From Paenibacillus sp. FSL K6-3182 (GTDB lineage: Bacteria > Bacillota > Bacilli > Paenibacillales > Paenibacillaceae): a DNA stretch of 64,000 nt. Under the pieces are notes generated by a model, which saw only the letters and a list, made by a program, of their open reading frames with translations, searched no databases and was not told the origin of the DNA. Made by a program: the position numbers and the translations under genes. The first letter of the stretch is position 1. Every line of letters starts with the position of its first letter. The stretch spans positions 2,413,501 through 2,477,500 of the forward strand of contig NZ_CP150265.1 of NCBI RefSeq assembly GCF_037976325.1, written 5' to 3'. Shown here piece after piece: positions 18,736 to 26,724 of this stretch.

Positions 18736-19896
18736 ATGGAGTTGGAAAAAGAACCGGCTGATCGTAGGCGCAAACGAAGCATTCAAGTCGTGTTCATTGT
18801 TTTTATGGGATTGTTGCTATTTTTTACGTTGTTCAGCAACACACTGCAGTCGCTCACTTTGCCGAAAGTGAGAACGGAAAAGGCGGCCAATGGAAGTCTT
18901 TTTTTTAGAATCGAAGGTAGCGGTATGCTGCAGCCGTTCGCCGAAGCAAGATTATTGAACCCTGCTGGCTGGAAGGTACAGAAGATTCTCGTAAAAGAAG
19001 GGGATCATGTGAAGAAGGGGCAAAAGCTAATCATTTATGACAGCAAAACTGCCGAACGAGAATTGGAAGATGAAATAACCAACAGGGACAAGCAGAAAAT
19101 CGAGTTGCGGAATATTCAGGATCAGTACATAGAGTCAGTCAAGGAAGAGGACGAGCTCAGAATTCGAAAAGTAAAACGAGATATTGAAACGCGAAATCTT
19201 GATCTAGGCATGCAGGAACGTAAAATCAACGAGTTGAGAGACCGTCTAGCAAGCCAACAGGAAATAACCGCTCCGTTCGATGGTGTTATTACAAAATTGA
19301 ATGCCCTTGAAGGTTTAACATCAACGGGAGAACCGGATGTTCTTATTTCAAACAGCAGCCTAGGTTATCGAATGGATATTTCTGCCGATTCAACTTTGCT
19401 TTCTAGCTTGGAGATTTCGATCGGAGATAAGATAGAGGTCATGGTAGATTCAGTCCAAGATCAACAAACCCGTATGATCGACGGCACGATTCATGAAGTG
19501 GTGAATGCACAACCTCGTACCGTAAGCTCATCTGGTGAACAAGTGGGGCTGACCCTATCGATCCCGCAGAAGGCTCTTCAAATAAAGGTATTTGATACTG
19601 AGCTGAAGGGGGGTGAGCAGGCAAAGATCAAACTTGAAAAACGCTCACAACAAGAGGGGGTGGTCATTCCCAATGAGGCAATTCATCAGGACCGTGACGG
19701 CATGTTTGTTTATAAAATTGACGAGCAGAGAGGTGCATTAGGTAATGTCTTTGTTGCCACTAAAGTCCGAATTCATTCCAGTGAAACGAATGACAAAGAA
19801 ACGATGATTCAATCGGATATCCTCTATGAAGAGGATCTGATTATTCTGGAAAGCAGTGAGCCTTTACAAGATGGAAACCGCGTTCGTCTGCAATAG
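18736..19896 (+). CDS. HlyD/RND-type membrane fusion (adaptor) protein
   Basis: About 386 residues. One N-terminal membrane anchor (about 18-38), then a lipoyl-like half (EGSGMLQPFAEARLLNPAG; VKEGDHVKKGQKLIIYD), an alpha-helical hairpin (about 105-180, charged coiled coil), the second lipoyl half (ITAPFDGVITKLNALEG) and beta-barrel segments to the end. Such adaptors normally couple exporters, in Gram-positives usually with MacB/YknXYZ-type ABC pumps. Here it sits between importer-like permeases and a solute-binding lipoprotein, which is unusual. ATG 18736 has AGGAGG upstream; an ATG at 18712 precedes that site and is unlikely. Confidence 0.88.
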   Translation: MELEKEPADRRRKRSIQVVFIVFMGLLLFFTLFSNTLQSLTLPKVRTEKAANGSLFFRIEGSGMLQPFAEARLLNPAGWKVQKILVKEGDHVKKGQKLIIYDSKTAERELEDEITNRDKQKIELRNIQDQYIESVKEEDELRIRKVKRDIETRNLDLGMQERKINELRDRLASQQEITAPFDGVITKLNALEGLTSTGEPDVLISNSSLGYRMDISADSTLLSSLEISIGDKIEVMVDSVQDQQTRMIDGTIHEVVNAQPRTVSSSGEQVGLTLSIPQKALQIKVFDTELKGGEQAKIKLEKRSQQEGVVIPNEAIHQDRDGMFVYKIDEQRGALGNVFVATKVRIHSSETNDKETMIQSDILYEEDLIILESSEPLQDGNRVRLQ

Positions 19897-19937
19897 TTAA
19901 ATAGGTATGCGATAAAATTATAGGAGGAATTCATTCG

Positions 19938-21227
19938 ATGAATAAGTGGCTGTGTATGATATGTATTGGCATTTTAATGACATCAATGACCGCGTGCAGC
20001 TCTGGAGGCAGCGGGGAATTGGCAAGTACGGAGAAACCGGTAAGCAAAGAGGGTCAAACAGTCGTTACTTTGTCTATGCAACAATCGAGCGCATTTTATC
20101 AGGCGGCAGAGAAAAAGTTTGAAGAAAAGTATCCGGATATCGATCTGCAAATTCAGATCACAGATGATTATCAGAAATACCAAAAAACGACGAATACAGC
20201 GCTACTATCAGGGAAAGGCCCGGATATCTTCGAAATAAGCAGCTTGCCTATCGACGATTATGTGAGCAATAAGCTTCTCCTGAACATGGATGAGCTTATG
20301 AAGCAAGATAAAACAATGAGTATAAGTGATTTGCAAATGAATATTTTGGATGAATTGAAGTTGAATGGCGGTATGTATGCCATGCCTTTCGGGTTCAGTC
20401 TGCGAGCATTCGTAGGCGATGGGGACATTCTTGAGAACAAGAACATTGACGATAAGAACTGGACCTGGAAGGAGTTTGAAAAGACTTCGAAGGAACTGGG
20501 GGAGAGTGGCACAGAACGCCGCTATGCTATAGCGAATGACCCGCCGGAGATGCTCCTTCAAGAAATGGTTGTGGATAAATACACAGAGTTCGTTGATCAT
20601 ACAACGAAAAAGGCAAAGTTCGATTCTCTCCTATTCGTGGAAGCAATGCAACAAATTAAAAAAATGTACGATAATAAAGTCATGACTTCGGAACCGGCGG
20701 ATATAGGCAAGCAAATGTTCTATTCTACCGTTTTGCAATCGCCTGGAGACTTTATCAATGGTCTACATATATTCTTCTCAAATCCAAAGCTGCTGCAAAA
20801 GCCAGAACAAACAGGTGGAACGAGGATTATTACCGATTCCCGGTTCGCCATTCAAGCCAAATCTCCTGTTAAAGAGGAAGCTTGGAAGTTTATTGCCTTC
20901 TTGTTATCCGAAGAAGGGCAATCCCTGCAAGAGAGACAAGGGTTTTCACTGCTTAAATCTGTGAATGAAAAGCAGATGAACGACATTCAGGAACAAGTTA
21001 AGAGCGGAACCTACAAGCTTTCAGACGGGAAAATTCCGAAGGTGTCGGACGAAGACTTTACTCAGTTCAAACAACTCATTAGTACAGCGGATAACCATTC
21101 TGATGCGGACGGTAGTGTGATGTCTATTATAGGAGATGAGTCCAGATCATTCTTTGGCGAGCAAAAGTCTGCGGAGGAAGTAGCCAAGCTGATTCAGAAC
21201 AAGGTGACAACCTTATTAAACGAGTAG
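19938..21227 (+). CDS. Extracellular solute-binding lipoprotein (family 1)
   Basis: 429 residues. Lipoprotein signal peptide with lipobox TSMTACSS (Cys near residue 21), then an SBP family 1 fold: FEEKYPDIDLQIQI, a GKGPDIFEIS loop and the C-terminal SPVKEEAWKFIAFLLSEEGQ. It captures a ligand, usually an oligosaccharide, at the outer membrane face and delivers it to the two permeases upstream. AGGAGGAA precedes ATG 19938. It is the last gene of the operon and is followed by a strong terminator. Confidence 0.92.
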   Translation: MNKWLCMICIGILMTSMTACSSGGSGELASTEKPVSKEGQTVVTLSMQQSSAFYQAAEKKFEEKYPDIDLQIQITDDYQKYQKTTNTALLSGKGPDIFEISSLPIDDYVSNKLLLNMDELMKQDKTMSISDLQMNILDELKLNGGMYAMPFGFSLRAFVGDGDILENKNIDDKNWTWKEFEKTSKELGESGTERRYAIANDPPEMLLQEMVVDKYTEFVDHTTKKAKFDSLLFVEAMQQIKKMYDNKVMTSEPADIGKQMFYSTVLQSPGDFINGLHIFFSNPKLLQKPEQTGGTRIITDSRFAIQAKSPVKEEAWKFIAFLLSEEGQSLQERQGFSLLKSVNEKQMNDIQEQVKSGTYKLSDGKIPKVSDEDFTQFKQLISTADNHSDADGSVMSIIGDESRSFFGEQKSAEEVAKLIQNKVTTLLNE

Positions 21228-21244
21228 AAAAAATTGAAACTGAT

Positions 21245-21274
21245 GCAGCGCATACCATATGCGCTGCTTTTTTT
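21245..21274 (+). terminator. Terminator of the transporter operon
   Basis: GCAGCGCATA-CCA-TATGCGCTGC hairpin followed by seven T. Confidence 0.95.
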
Positions 21275-21488
21275 AAAGCTATCAACGTAGAAAATAGTAT
21301 TTGCTATATTTTCTTCACATAGTATTCTCTCTTTTTTGAAAGTAATAGAATTTGCAGAGCGAAATGTTCTTAGTGTCCCCGGCAAATGCCCAAACAACAC
21401 TGATCTCGATTGGGACAATCTAAGGGAAAAGGTATATCTCGGGTTGGTATTTGAATTTGACAGATACTGCATATATGCAGTAAATTAA

Positions 21489-21502
21489 GTTAAGTGCTTA
21501 AC
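21489..21502. promoter_or_regulatory. Palindromic operator before MarR gene
   Basis: GTTAAGTGCTTAAC is a perfect inverted repeat (arms GTTAAG/CTTAAC, extendable by one base each side). It sits 21 bases upstream of the MarR start, and the same arms recur at 21989-22002. MarR proteins bind such short palindromes as dimers. Confidence 0.7.
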
Positions 21503-21522
21503 TACTTTTTGGTGGTGACTTT

Positions 21523-21969
21523 ATGAAAGATTTGCAAGAATACGTTCATGATTTACCTCTACATTCGCTCGCTTTTTTTTCCTTAGTTGAAGTAACAGCA
21601 AATTTAGTCGATGTATCGGAAAGATATTGGCAATCCAAAGGTTTGAATGGAGCTAGAATTCGAATTTTGGTTGAAATTATGAAGGAAGGAGGTACGATAC
21701 TACCCTCGATGCTCGCTAAGAAAATTGGTGTTACCAAACCCAATATTAGTCTTTTGCTTATCCCATTAGAAAATGACGGATTAATTCATCGAGCAAGCCA
21801 TCCTATGGATGGTAGAAAAACGGTGATTTCAATAACAAGTGAAGGCCAGAGCCTCCTGTTGAAAAACTTACCTGAAAATCGTCAAAGGATTGCCGAAAAA
21901 ATGAAAGTGCTGGAAGAGCATGAATTGAGGCAACTTCTTATTTTGTTAAGTAAACTACAAAGAACTTGA
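21523..21969 (+). CDS. MarR-family transcriptional regulator
   Basis: 148 residues. A winged helix-turn-helix (about 45-110) reads LPSMLAKKIGVTKPNISLLLIPLENDGLI, then the wing RASHPMDGRKTVISIT with the family's conserved D-R-K pattern; terminal helices form the dimer interface. Probably represses itself and the oxidoreductase gene downstream, since both are preceded by the same palindrome. Effector unknown; many such pairs respond to reactive electrophiles or oxidants. Confidence 0.9.
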   Translation: MKDLQEYVHDLPLHSLAFFSLVEVTANLVDVSERYWQSKGLNGARIRILVEIMKEGGTILPSMLAKKIGVTKPNISLLLIPLENDGLIHRASHPMDGRKTVISITSEGQSLLLKNLPENRQRIAEKMKVLEEHELRQLLILLSKLQRT

Positions 21970-21988
21970 CATTTTTTTTGGATATTTG

Positions 21989-22002
21989 GTTAAGGGCTTA
22001 AC
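21989..22002. promoter_or_regulatory. Palindromic operator before NmrA-type gene
   Basis: GTTAAGGGCTTAAC, identical in both arms to the site before the MarR gene and at a comparable distance from the start (about 30 bases). Confidence 0.7.
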
Positions 22003-22031
22003 TAAATTTGTAGTAGGGAGGATGAAATTTG

Positions 22032-22844
22032 ATGACTATCGTCATTACAGGTGCCAATGGTAAATTAGGAAGTTTAATTATCAAGCAACTCCTTCAGAAA
22101 GTTTCGGCAGATCAAATTGTTGCCTGTGTTCGAAACCTTAAGAACGCTAAAGAATTTCTTGAGCAAGGAATTGAAGTGCGTCTGTGTGACTACGATAAAC
22201 GTGAAACTCTTGATCAAGCATTTACCGGAGCTTCTAAGCTATTATTAATTTCAAGCTCTAATAAGGATGATACCATTAGGTTGCGTCAACATGCGCATGT
22301 CATAGAAGCTGCGAAAAAATCGCAAGTGGAACAACTCCTATTTACAAGCTTTGCTTTTCTAGGAAATGGCTCAATTCCACCCTCTAATTTGTACTTGGCT
22401 ACTGAGCATGCTATTCTCACATCAGGAATTCCACATACTTTTCTCAGAAATTCCTTATATACTGATTTTGTTGGAGTACTTGGTCTGGATGCTGCCATAG
22501 CTACTGGTGAGCTAAGCATTTACCCCGGAGATTGGAATTTTAATACTGTGACACGTAATGATCTTGCTTTAGGAATAGCAGCAGTTCTTTCCGAACCAGG
22601 TCATCAGAATAAGACATATGAGCTTACTGCACCTCGTCCATGGACGTTCACTGATCTTGCGATGGTTCTGTCTGAACTTTCAGGCAAGCCCGTTTCAATC
22701 CGTCAAGATCCTCAGATCCAAAACTGGATATTTGGTTTTTTAGGCAAGATTAATACTTCCTCAACCTCAGCAGATTTGGAAAGATTAATTGGCGGTCCAG
22801 TCACTACTTTGAAAGAAAGTATTAAGCCATTTATTACAATTTGA
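22032..22844 (+). CDS. NmrA/QorB-like NAD(P)-binding oxidoreductase
   Basis: 270 residues. An N-terminal Rossmann fold begins with ITGANGKLGSLI; ACVRN follows beta 2, and LLLISSS matches the atypical short-chain dehydrogenase/NmrA group, with C-terminal features (YELTAPRPWTFTDLA) seen in QorB/YtfG-type quinone reductases. Function is probably reduction of a quinone or redox sensing with NADPH. ATG 22032 or the adjacent TTG 22029 could start translation; AGGGAGG lies just upstream. Control by the MarR neighbour is inferred from the shared palindrome. Confidence 0.82.
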   Translation: MTIVITGANGKLGSLIIKQLLQKVSADQIVACVRNLKNAKEFLEQGIEVRLCDYDKRETLDQAFTGASKLLLISSSNKDDTIRLRQHAHVIEAAKKSQVEQLLFTSFAFLGNGSIPPSNLYLATEHAILTSGIPHTFLRNSLYTDFVGVLGLDAAIATGELSIYPGDWNFNTVTRNDLALGIAAVLSEPGHQNKTYELTAPRPWTFTDLAMVLSELSGKPVSIRQDPQIQNWIFGFLGKINTSSTSADLERLIGGPVTTLKESIKPFITI

Positions 22845-22903
22845 AAATATCCCAATATAAGCTAACTGGCAATTTCAGATGAGGGCTCATTCCGAAGGTA
22901 TGT

Positions 22904-23240
22904 ATTTGGAGCGGGAGTCTTTTCTTTGGGTGGCAGTCAATCTGGCAGATTGTTGACTCAAAATATTTGAATAACGGAAGATTTTCTTTAGTAGATAATG
23001 ACGAAGAAAAACTATCTAAGATGTTAAGGCTCACTGAAATGGTTTTAAAGGAAAACAATGAATCTCTTAAAGTGAAAGGCTCGACGAATTGGAGAGAGGT
23101 ATTGATTCAAATACTGCGGTATTGATTGCAAGGTTTCTTTAAAATATGGAACTTGGATGTGCTCTGGGAAAGCCATCCCATCTTTAACTATTTGGGAAAA
23201 GGAAGACCGGTATAAATGGCATGAGGAAATGTGGATTAAT
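22904..23240 (+). pseudogene. Decayed second copy of the GH4 glycosidase gene
   Basis: Bases 22908-23160 follow the GH4 gene at about 4452-4750 almost base for base (gagtcttttctttgggNggc onward), but lack the start and the NAD-motif beginning, contain stops and lose part of the sequence near 23105. From about 23178 the match jumps to about 5310-5365 of the GH4 gene, showing an internal deletion. It cannot encode an enzyme. Confidence 0.85.
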
Positions 23241-23255
23241 AGGAGCTATCTTTCG

Positions 23256-23378
23256 CGGATAGAGAAAAGGGCTTTGATGAAGCTTTATCATGAGTTTATA
23301 AGGCGAATCGGTGATAATGAACTGAGCTCTTATATTACATCTGAATTTATCCAATATAGTGATAAAGTCATTGCTTGA
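23256..23378 (+). CDS. Spo0E-like short ORF (possible fragment)
   Basis: The frame carried on from the GH4 remnant ends in IEKRALMKLYHEFIRRIGDN and SEFIQYSDKVIA. The spacing of hydrophobic and Ser/Asp residues resembles Spo0E-type aspartyl phosphatases (ending SQELDxLI), which antagonise sporulation phosphorelay. An ATG is at 23277. The D in YSDKVI could be the key Asp. It may be a fused fragment rather than a working gene. Confidence 0.3.
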   Translation, partial: RIEKRALMKLYHEFIRRIGDNELSSYITSEFIQYSDKVIA

Positions 23379-23403
23379 TTGCACGATGTTATATTAGTAA
23401 ATG

Positions 23404-23439
23404 AAACCAAATGGGAGAGATTCCATTTGGTTTTTTCTG
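23404..23439 (+). terminator. Rho-independent terminator
   Basis: AAACCAAATGG / CCATTTGGTTT stem with eight-base loop, then T-rich sequence. Confidence 0.9.
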
Positions 23440-23745
23440 TATAAACACTCCACACATGTGAAGTGCTTAATATTGAAGGTGCTAACAATGGTTGAGATGT
23501 AACAGTATCGCTCGTGCACGTTATGACATGCTGGATTGGTACTTGGCTAATTTAGTCTTGGATGTTTTGATTTCAAGCGGAGGGAAGTGTGTGTAGTTTA
23601 TGGAGCGGTGTCCTCCCTTATTATTAACTTTTATATTGGCTTAAGAAATTCGTAAGGTATGAGTAAGAGAAAAGAGAGACTTGATTCATACAATATAAAT
23701 CAGAGAGAGAACAGCAAATGTGGTTTGTCATAGGGAGAGTGCTGA
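23440..23745. other. Gene-free stretch with ACATGTG hairpin
   Basis: Holds the third copy of the ACTCCAC-ACAT hairpin motif (23445-23462, one mismatch in the stem). No gene or promoter that I can defend is visible apart from the ribosome site GGGAGAG before 23746. Confidence 0.4.
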
Positions 23746-24348
23746 ATGACTATTTTGAATATTGTTAGTACAGCTTCAAGAACAGGAATGCAGTCGGCAT
23801 GGATGGCATGGGAAGGTTTATTTGATCAAATCACAAAGATACGTAGCGTATCTGTGACACAGTATGGCATATGTAAGCTAGTCGTTAGAAAGCATCAGGG
23901 GAAGAGCATAGCTTGTCATGATGGATACTATATAAATGCAGGAGATTATGTGGGAGAACTGCATCTGGATAATCAGAAGGTGTTGGAGCTGTCGCGTACA
24001 AAAGGTGCGGATCGTACAGCATTAATGACAGCACGGATGCTGCGTAAATCGCTTGAACAAATCAGTTATGCGATGGAACATAATCTTGAATTTAGGAAAG
24101 TGAAAGCTTTGACTGGCATCACGCTCCTTCACAGAGGGATCATTCACGGATTAGGTTTTAATCAACATCCGATTCAATCAAAGTGTCTTAGAATATGGCT
24201 AACATTATACCTGAGATTTCTACTACGAGTGCTACATCCCGTAGGTAGGCAACGTGTGAAGCAGAGCTCTTCAAAGCTGGTTCCAATGATGTTGATGATG
24301 TCTAGACAAACGTTGTTACATCGTTATCAAAAAGAAGTGCAATCATGA
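23746..24348 (+). CDS. YkoP-like protein of unknown function
   Basis: 200 residues, no signal peptide and no catalytic motif that I recognise. Central region GDYVGELHLDNQKVLEL followed by a helical R-K-rich half (ARMLRKSLEQISYAMEH; ALTGITLLHRG) resembles the Bacillus YkoP family, which is often encoded beside polysaccharide deacetylases. Here too its stop overlaps the start of such a gene (ATGA), so the two are co-translated and probably act together on the cell envelope. Role unknown. Confidence 0.65.
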   Translation: MTILNIVSTASRTGMQSAWMAWEGLFDQITKIRSVSVTQYGICKLVVRKHQGKSIACHDGYYINAGDYVGELHLDNQKVLELSRTKGADRTALMTARMLRKSLEQISYAMEHNLEFRKVKALTGITLLHRGIIHGLGFNQHPIQSKCLRIWLTLYLRFLLRVLHPVGRQRVKQSSSKLVPMMLMMSRQTLLHRYQKEVQS

Positions 24349-25127
24349 CTCAATGGCTACCTGTCCTGTTTTTAATCGTTTCCTTTGTGTACATGATGAT
24401 TCCCGTAATATTGTCACGAGTCTTTGGTCTAGGTGTATATAAGAAAGGTATACAAGCACAACAGGCTGAGGTCGCCTTTACTTTCGATGACGGCCCTGAT
24501 CCACGCTATACACCTGAACTACTAGATTTGCTGAAGGAATATGATGTGTTGGCAACGTTCTTTGTACTTGGTAGTAAAGCTGAACAGTATCCACATTTAA
24601 TACGAAGAATTCATGATGAGGGGCATCAAGTTGGAATTCACAACTACATTCATAAATGTAACTTACTTATATTTCCATGGAAAATAAAGCGTCAGCATAT
24701 CAATCGTACGGCAGATATTATTGAGGGAATTATCGGGGAGCGACCTTCTAGTTATCGCCCGCCGTGGGGCGTATTGAGTATGGGCGAATTATTTTGGCTT
24801 CGCAAATCATACGACATTGTGCTTTGGTCCGTGATGGGTTGGGATTGGAAGCGTCAAGAGAATTCCGAGAAATTAATAGACCGACTATTAAGTAAGATAC
24901 AACCCGGATCTATCGTACTACTACATGATAGTGGCGATACGGCAGGTGCTGATGAAGACGCGCCAAAGCAGATGTTGGAGGGGTTACGAATAGTTCTGCA
25001 AGAGCTTAAGCACAAGCAGTATGCTTATGTACGGACAGATAAACTATTAAAGAAAAGAGTGGTTAAAGGATATAAAATCGATCAGAATATTCATGCTACA
25101 CAACACATCAATTCTCGGGTTATATGA
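24345..25127 (+). CDS. Membrane-anchored polysaccharide deacetylase (CE4/NodB)
   Basis: 260 residues. One N-terminal hydrophobic segment (about 3-25) is a probable anchor. The five NodB motifs are all visible: TFDDGPD with D48 (base) and D49 (metal), HNYIH with H99 and H103 (metal), RPPWG, WDWKRQ and LLHDSG. CE4 enzymes remove N- or O-acetyl groups from peptidoglycan, chitin or xylan using a divalent metal. With a YkoP-like partner, a cell-wall substrate is more likely than food polysaccharide. Translationally coupled to the preceding gene. Confidence 0.88.
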   Translation: MTQWLPVLFLIVSFVYMMIPVILSRVFGLGVYKKGIQAQQAEVAFTFDDGPDPRYTPELLDLLKEYDVLATFFVLGSKAEQYPHLIRRIHDEGHQVGIHNYIHKCNLLIFPWKIKRQHINRTADIIEGIIGERPSSYRPPWGVLSMGELFWLRKSYDIVLWSVMGWDWKRQENSEKLIDRLLSKIQPGSIVLLHDSGDTAGADEDAPKQMLEGLRIVLQELKHKQYAYVRTDKLLKKRVVKGYKIDQNIHATQHINSRVI

Positions 25128-25323
25128 ATATCTCGTTACACACATGAGTCGGAACAATCGTTTATTAATAAGGATTCTTCCTACTTCAAAAAAAAAATTC
25201 AAGCCGATCTCTAACACTGGCTGATAAGGGAGTTCAGCAATAGGCCGGACAGCTTGACGGGGAGTATCAGGTTTCGCGTCGTCGCGGATAGCGACAATGG
25301 ATAGTTTTCTTCTTTATAACCGG

Positions 25324-25349
25324 GCCCGCAGATACCTGCGGGCTGTTTT
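25324..25349 (+). terminator. Hairpin terminator between convergent genes
   Basis: GCCCGCAG-ATAC-CTGCGGGC followed by TGTTTTG. It faces the plus strand and could end the deacetylase transcript, although 200 bases of featureless sequence lie between. Confidence 0.7.
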
Positions 25350-25364
25350 GCTATGGTACTGAGC

Positions 25365-26174
25365 TCAGGTGAACAACTGGGCCGCGTCCTGCTGGTTCCC
25401 GTAGGTCATGAAGTCTGTAGGTGACATCGAGGTGTATTTTTTGAATACCCGGAAAAAGTAAGAGGTGTCATAGTAGCCTAAATAGTTTGAGATATTGGAG
25501 ATGGACATGTTGGAGTTCAACAACAGGTTACATGCTTCTATCACGCGCAATTGATGGATGTATTTGATCGGCGATTGTCCGATAACCTCTCGGAATACGG
25601 CGATCGTATAGTTCGGTGAACGCTGAATTAATCGTGCGAGATCCTTGATCTCAATCTGTTCGCGGTAGTGGTCTAGCAAATAGTGTTTTATCATATCGGC
25701 ATATTTCGTTTTGATCGGTGTAACCTCGGGCTTCTCTAGTTCTCTTGCGATGATGCCAATCAGCTCTTGCAGGATGCCGTGGCAAATGAAGGTTCTAAAG
25801 TTCTCCCCCTGCCGCGTTTCCTCATATAAACGTTCAAATCTTCTATGCAAGTACTGTAGCCTCCACAGCTTGAAATGTACAAATTTCTTATCGTGAAGAA
25901 AAGGAATGAATGGCATAGCATCAACTTCATAGTTGAAGATGATCGTAAACTTTTGATGTGGGCCGGAAGGGTGATTTTCACCGGCGCGACGCGAGCCATG
26001 TGGAATAAACATAAAGTCTCCCCGTTCACCGGTATAATCTTCGTTTTCAATCCTGTAAGTAACTTTGCCCTCCATGACAAGAACAAGGACATTGTAATTG
26101 ATAATCTCGGAATGCGTACGCCAATTCGGGATGAAATCGTCAAAATGTACAGCTCTAATTGTCAGCATAAGCAT
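25365..26174 (-). CDS. AraC-family transcriptional regulator
   Basis: About 269 residues. The N-terminal cupin-like sensor (about 10-140) includes YTGERGDFMFIPHGSRRAGENH; the C-terminal part holds two helix-turn-helix units (IKDLARLIQRSPNYTIAVF; SISNISNYLGYYDTSYFFRV) ending SPTDF. A longer start at 26225 adds an implausible Ile-rich tail; ATG 26174 or 26168 is preferred. It is divergent from the decayed binding-protein gene and the sulfatase pair. Direct repeats in the shared upstream region (26241-26296) are good candidate binding sites. Probable activator of sulfated-glycan use; inferred from neighbours. Confidence 0.87.
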   Translation of the reverse strand: MLMLTIRAVHFDDFIPNWRTHSEIINYNVLVLVMEGKVTYRIENEDYTGERGDFMFIPHGSRRAGENHPSGPHQKFTIIFNYEVDAMPFIPFLHDKKFVHFKLWRLQYLHRRFERLYEETRQGENFRTFICHGILQELIGIIARELEKPEVTPIKTKYADMIKHYLLDHYREQIEIKDLARLIQRSPNYTIAVFREVIGQSPIKYIHQLRVIEACNLLLNSNMSISNISNYLGYYDTSYFFRVFKKYTSMSPTDFMTYGNQQDAAQLFT

Positions 26175-26240
26175 CACCCGTTTAATGAAAATGGTTGCCT
26201 TTATTATAGCATTGATAATTATCACAATGTAACCGAAAAC

Positions 26241-26296
26241 GTGTTGAAATCTTCAAGTTAGTGTTGAAATGTACATCTTCCGGAGATTATGTACAT
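26241..26296. promoter_or_regulatory. AraC-type direct repeats
   Basis: GTGTTGAAAT occurs exactly at 26241-26250 and 26261-26270, 20 bases apart; the palindromic ATGTACAT occurs at 26269-26276 and 26289-26296, also 20 apart. Two-turn spacing is typical of AraC activator half-sites. Confidence 0.6.
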
Positions 26297-26376
26297 CGAC
26301 AAAGAAAAGGGCTGACTCTTATACTGAAGATAATGCTTAAAGAAGGCGTTATCATTCTAGGGAAAGGGATAACGAC

Positions 26377-26663
26377 ATGAAAGCAAGGTAGTCACCGGGC
26401 GAACGAGAGCACGGCAAACGGTGCCATTGCGGGAGATTCGGGCGAATTCTCAAAGCAGGTGATGCTTCGTAAGAGCGACAGCATCAAGACTGTCCGCGAA
26501 CAATTTCTCAAGAAATTATGGAGAAATACCCGAATATAAAAATCGAATACGCAGCTCAATTCTCAAGGACGAGGTGTTTGCGTTATTCGAAGGGATGAAG
26601 GATGACGGTAGCTTCCATCCGAACACGATGGGAATCTTGGAGCAGTCAAGGGCTAATTACTAG
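26377..26663 (+). pseudogene. Solute-binding protein gene, heavily deleted
   Basis: Starts with ATG after GGAAAGGGAT but soon stops. In shifting frames the DNA still reads SBP-like pieces: EIMEKYPNIKIEYAAQF (typical beta strand after the N-terminal helix) and at the end DEVFALFEGMKDDGSFHPNT followed by MGILEQSRANY and a stop. Only about 290 of the expected 1300 or so bases remain. It would have fed the sulfatase locus. Confidence 0.6.
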
Positions 26664-26724
26664 CAAGGAGCTGCAGCAGTTGCAGGGACGAACGACTAAT
26701 AATCGAAGTAAAGGAGATTGAACG

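Noticed and set aside
21330..21485. Coding-like stretch VPGKCPNNTDLDWDNLREK before the MarR gene
   Set aside because: Short, no start or ribosome site, no family recognised; at most a remnant.
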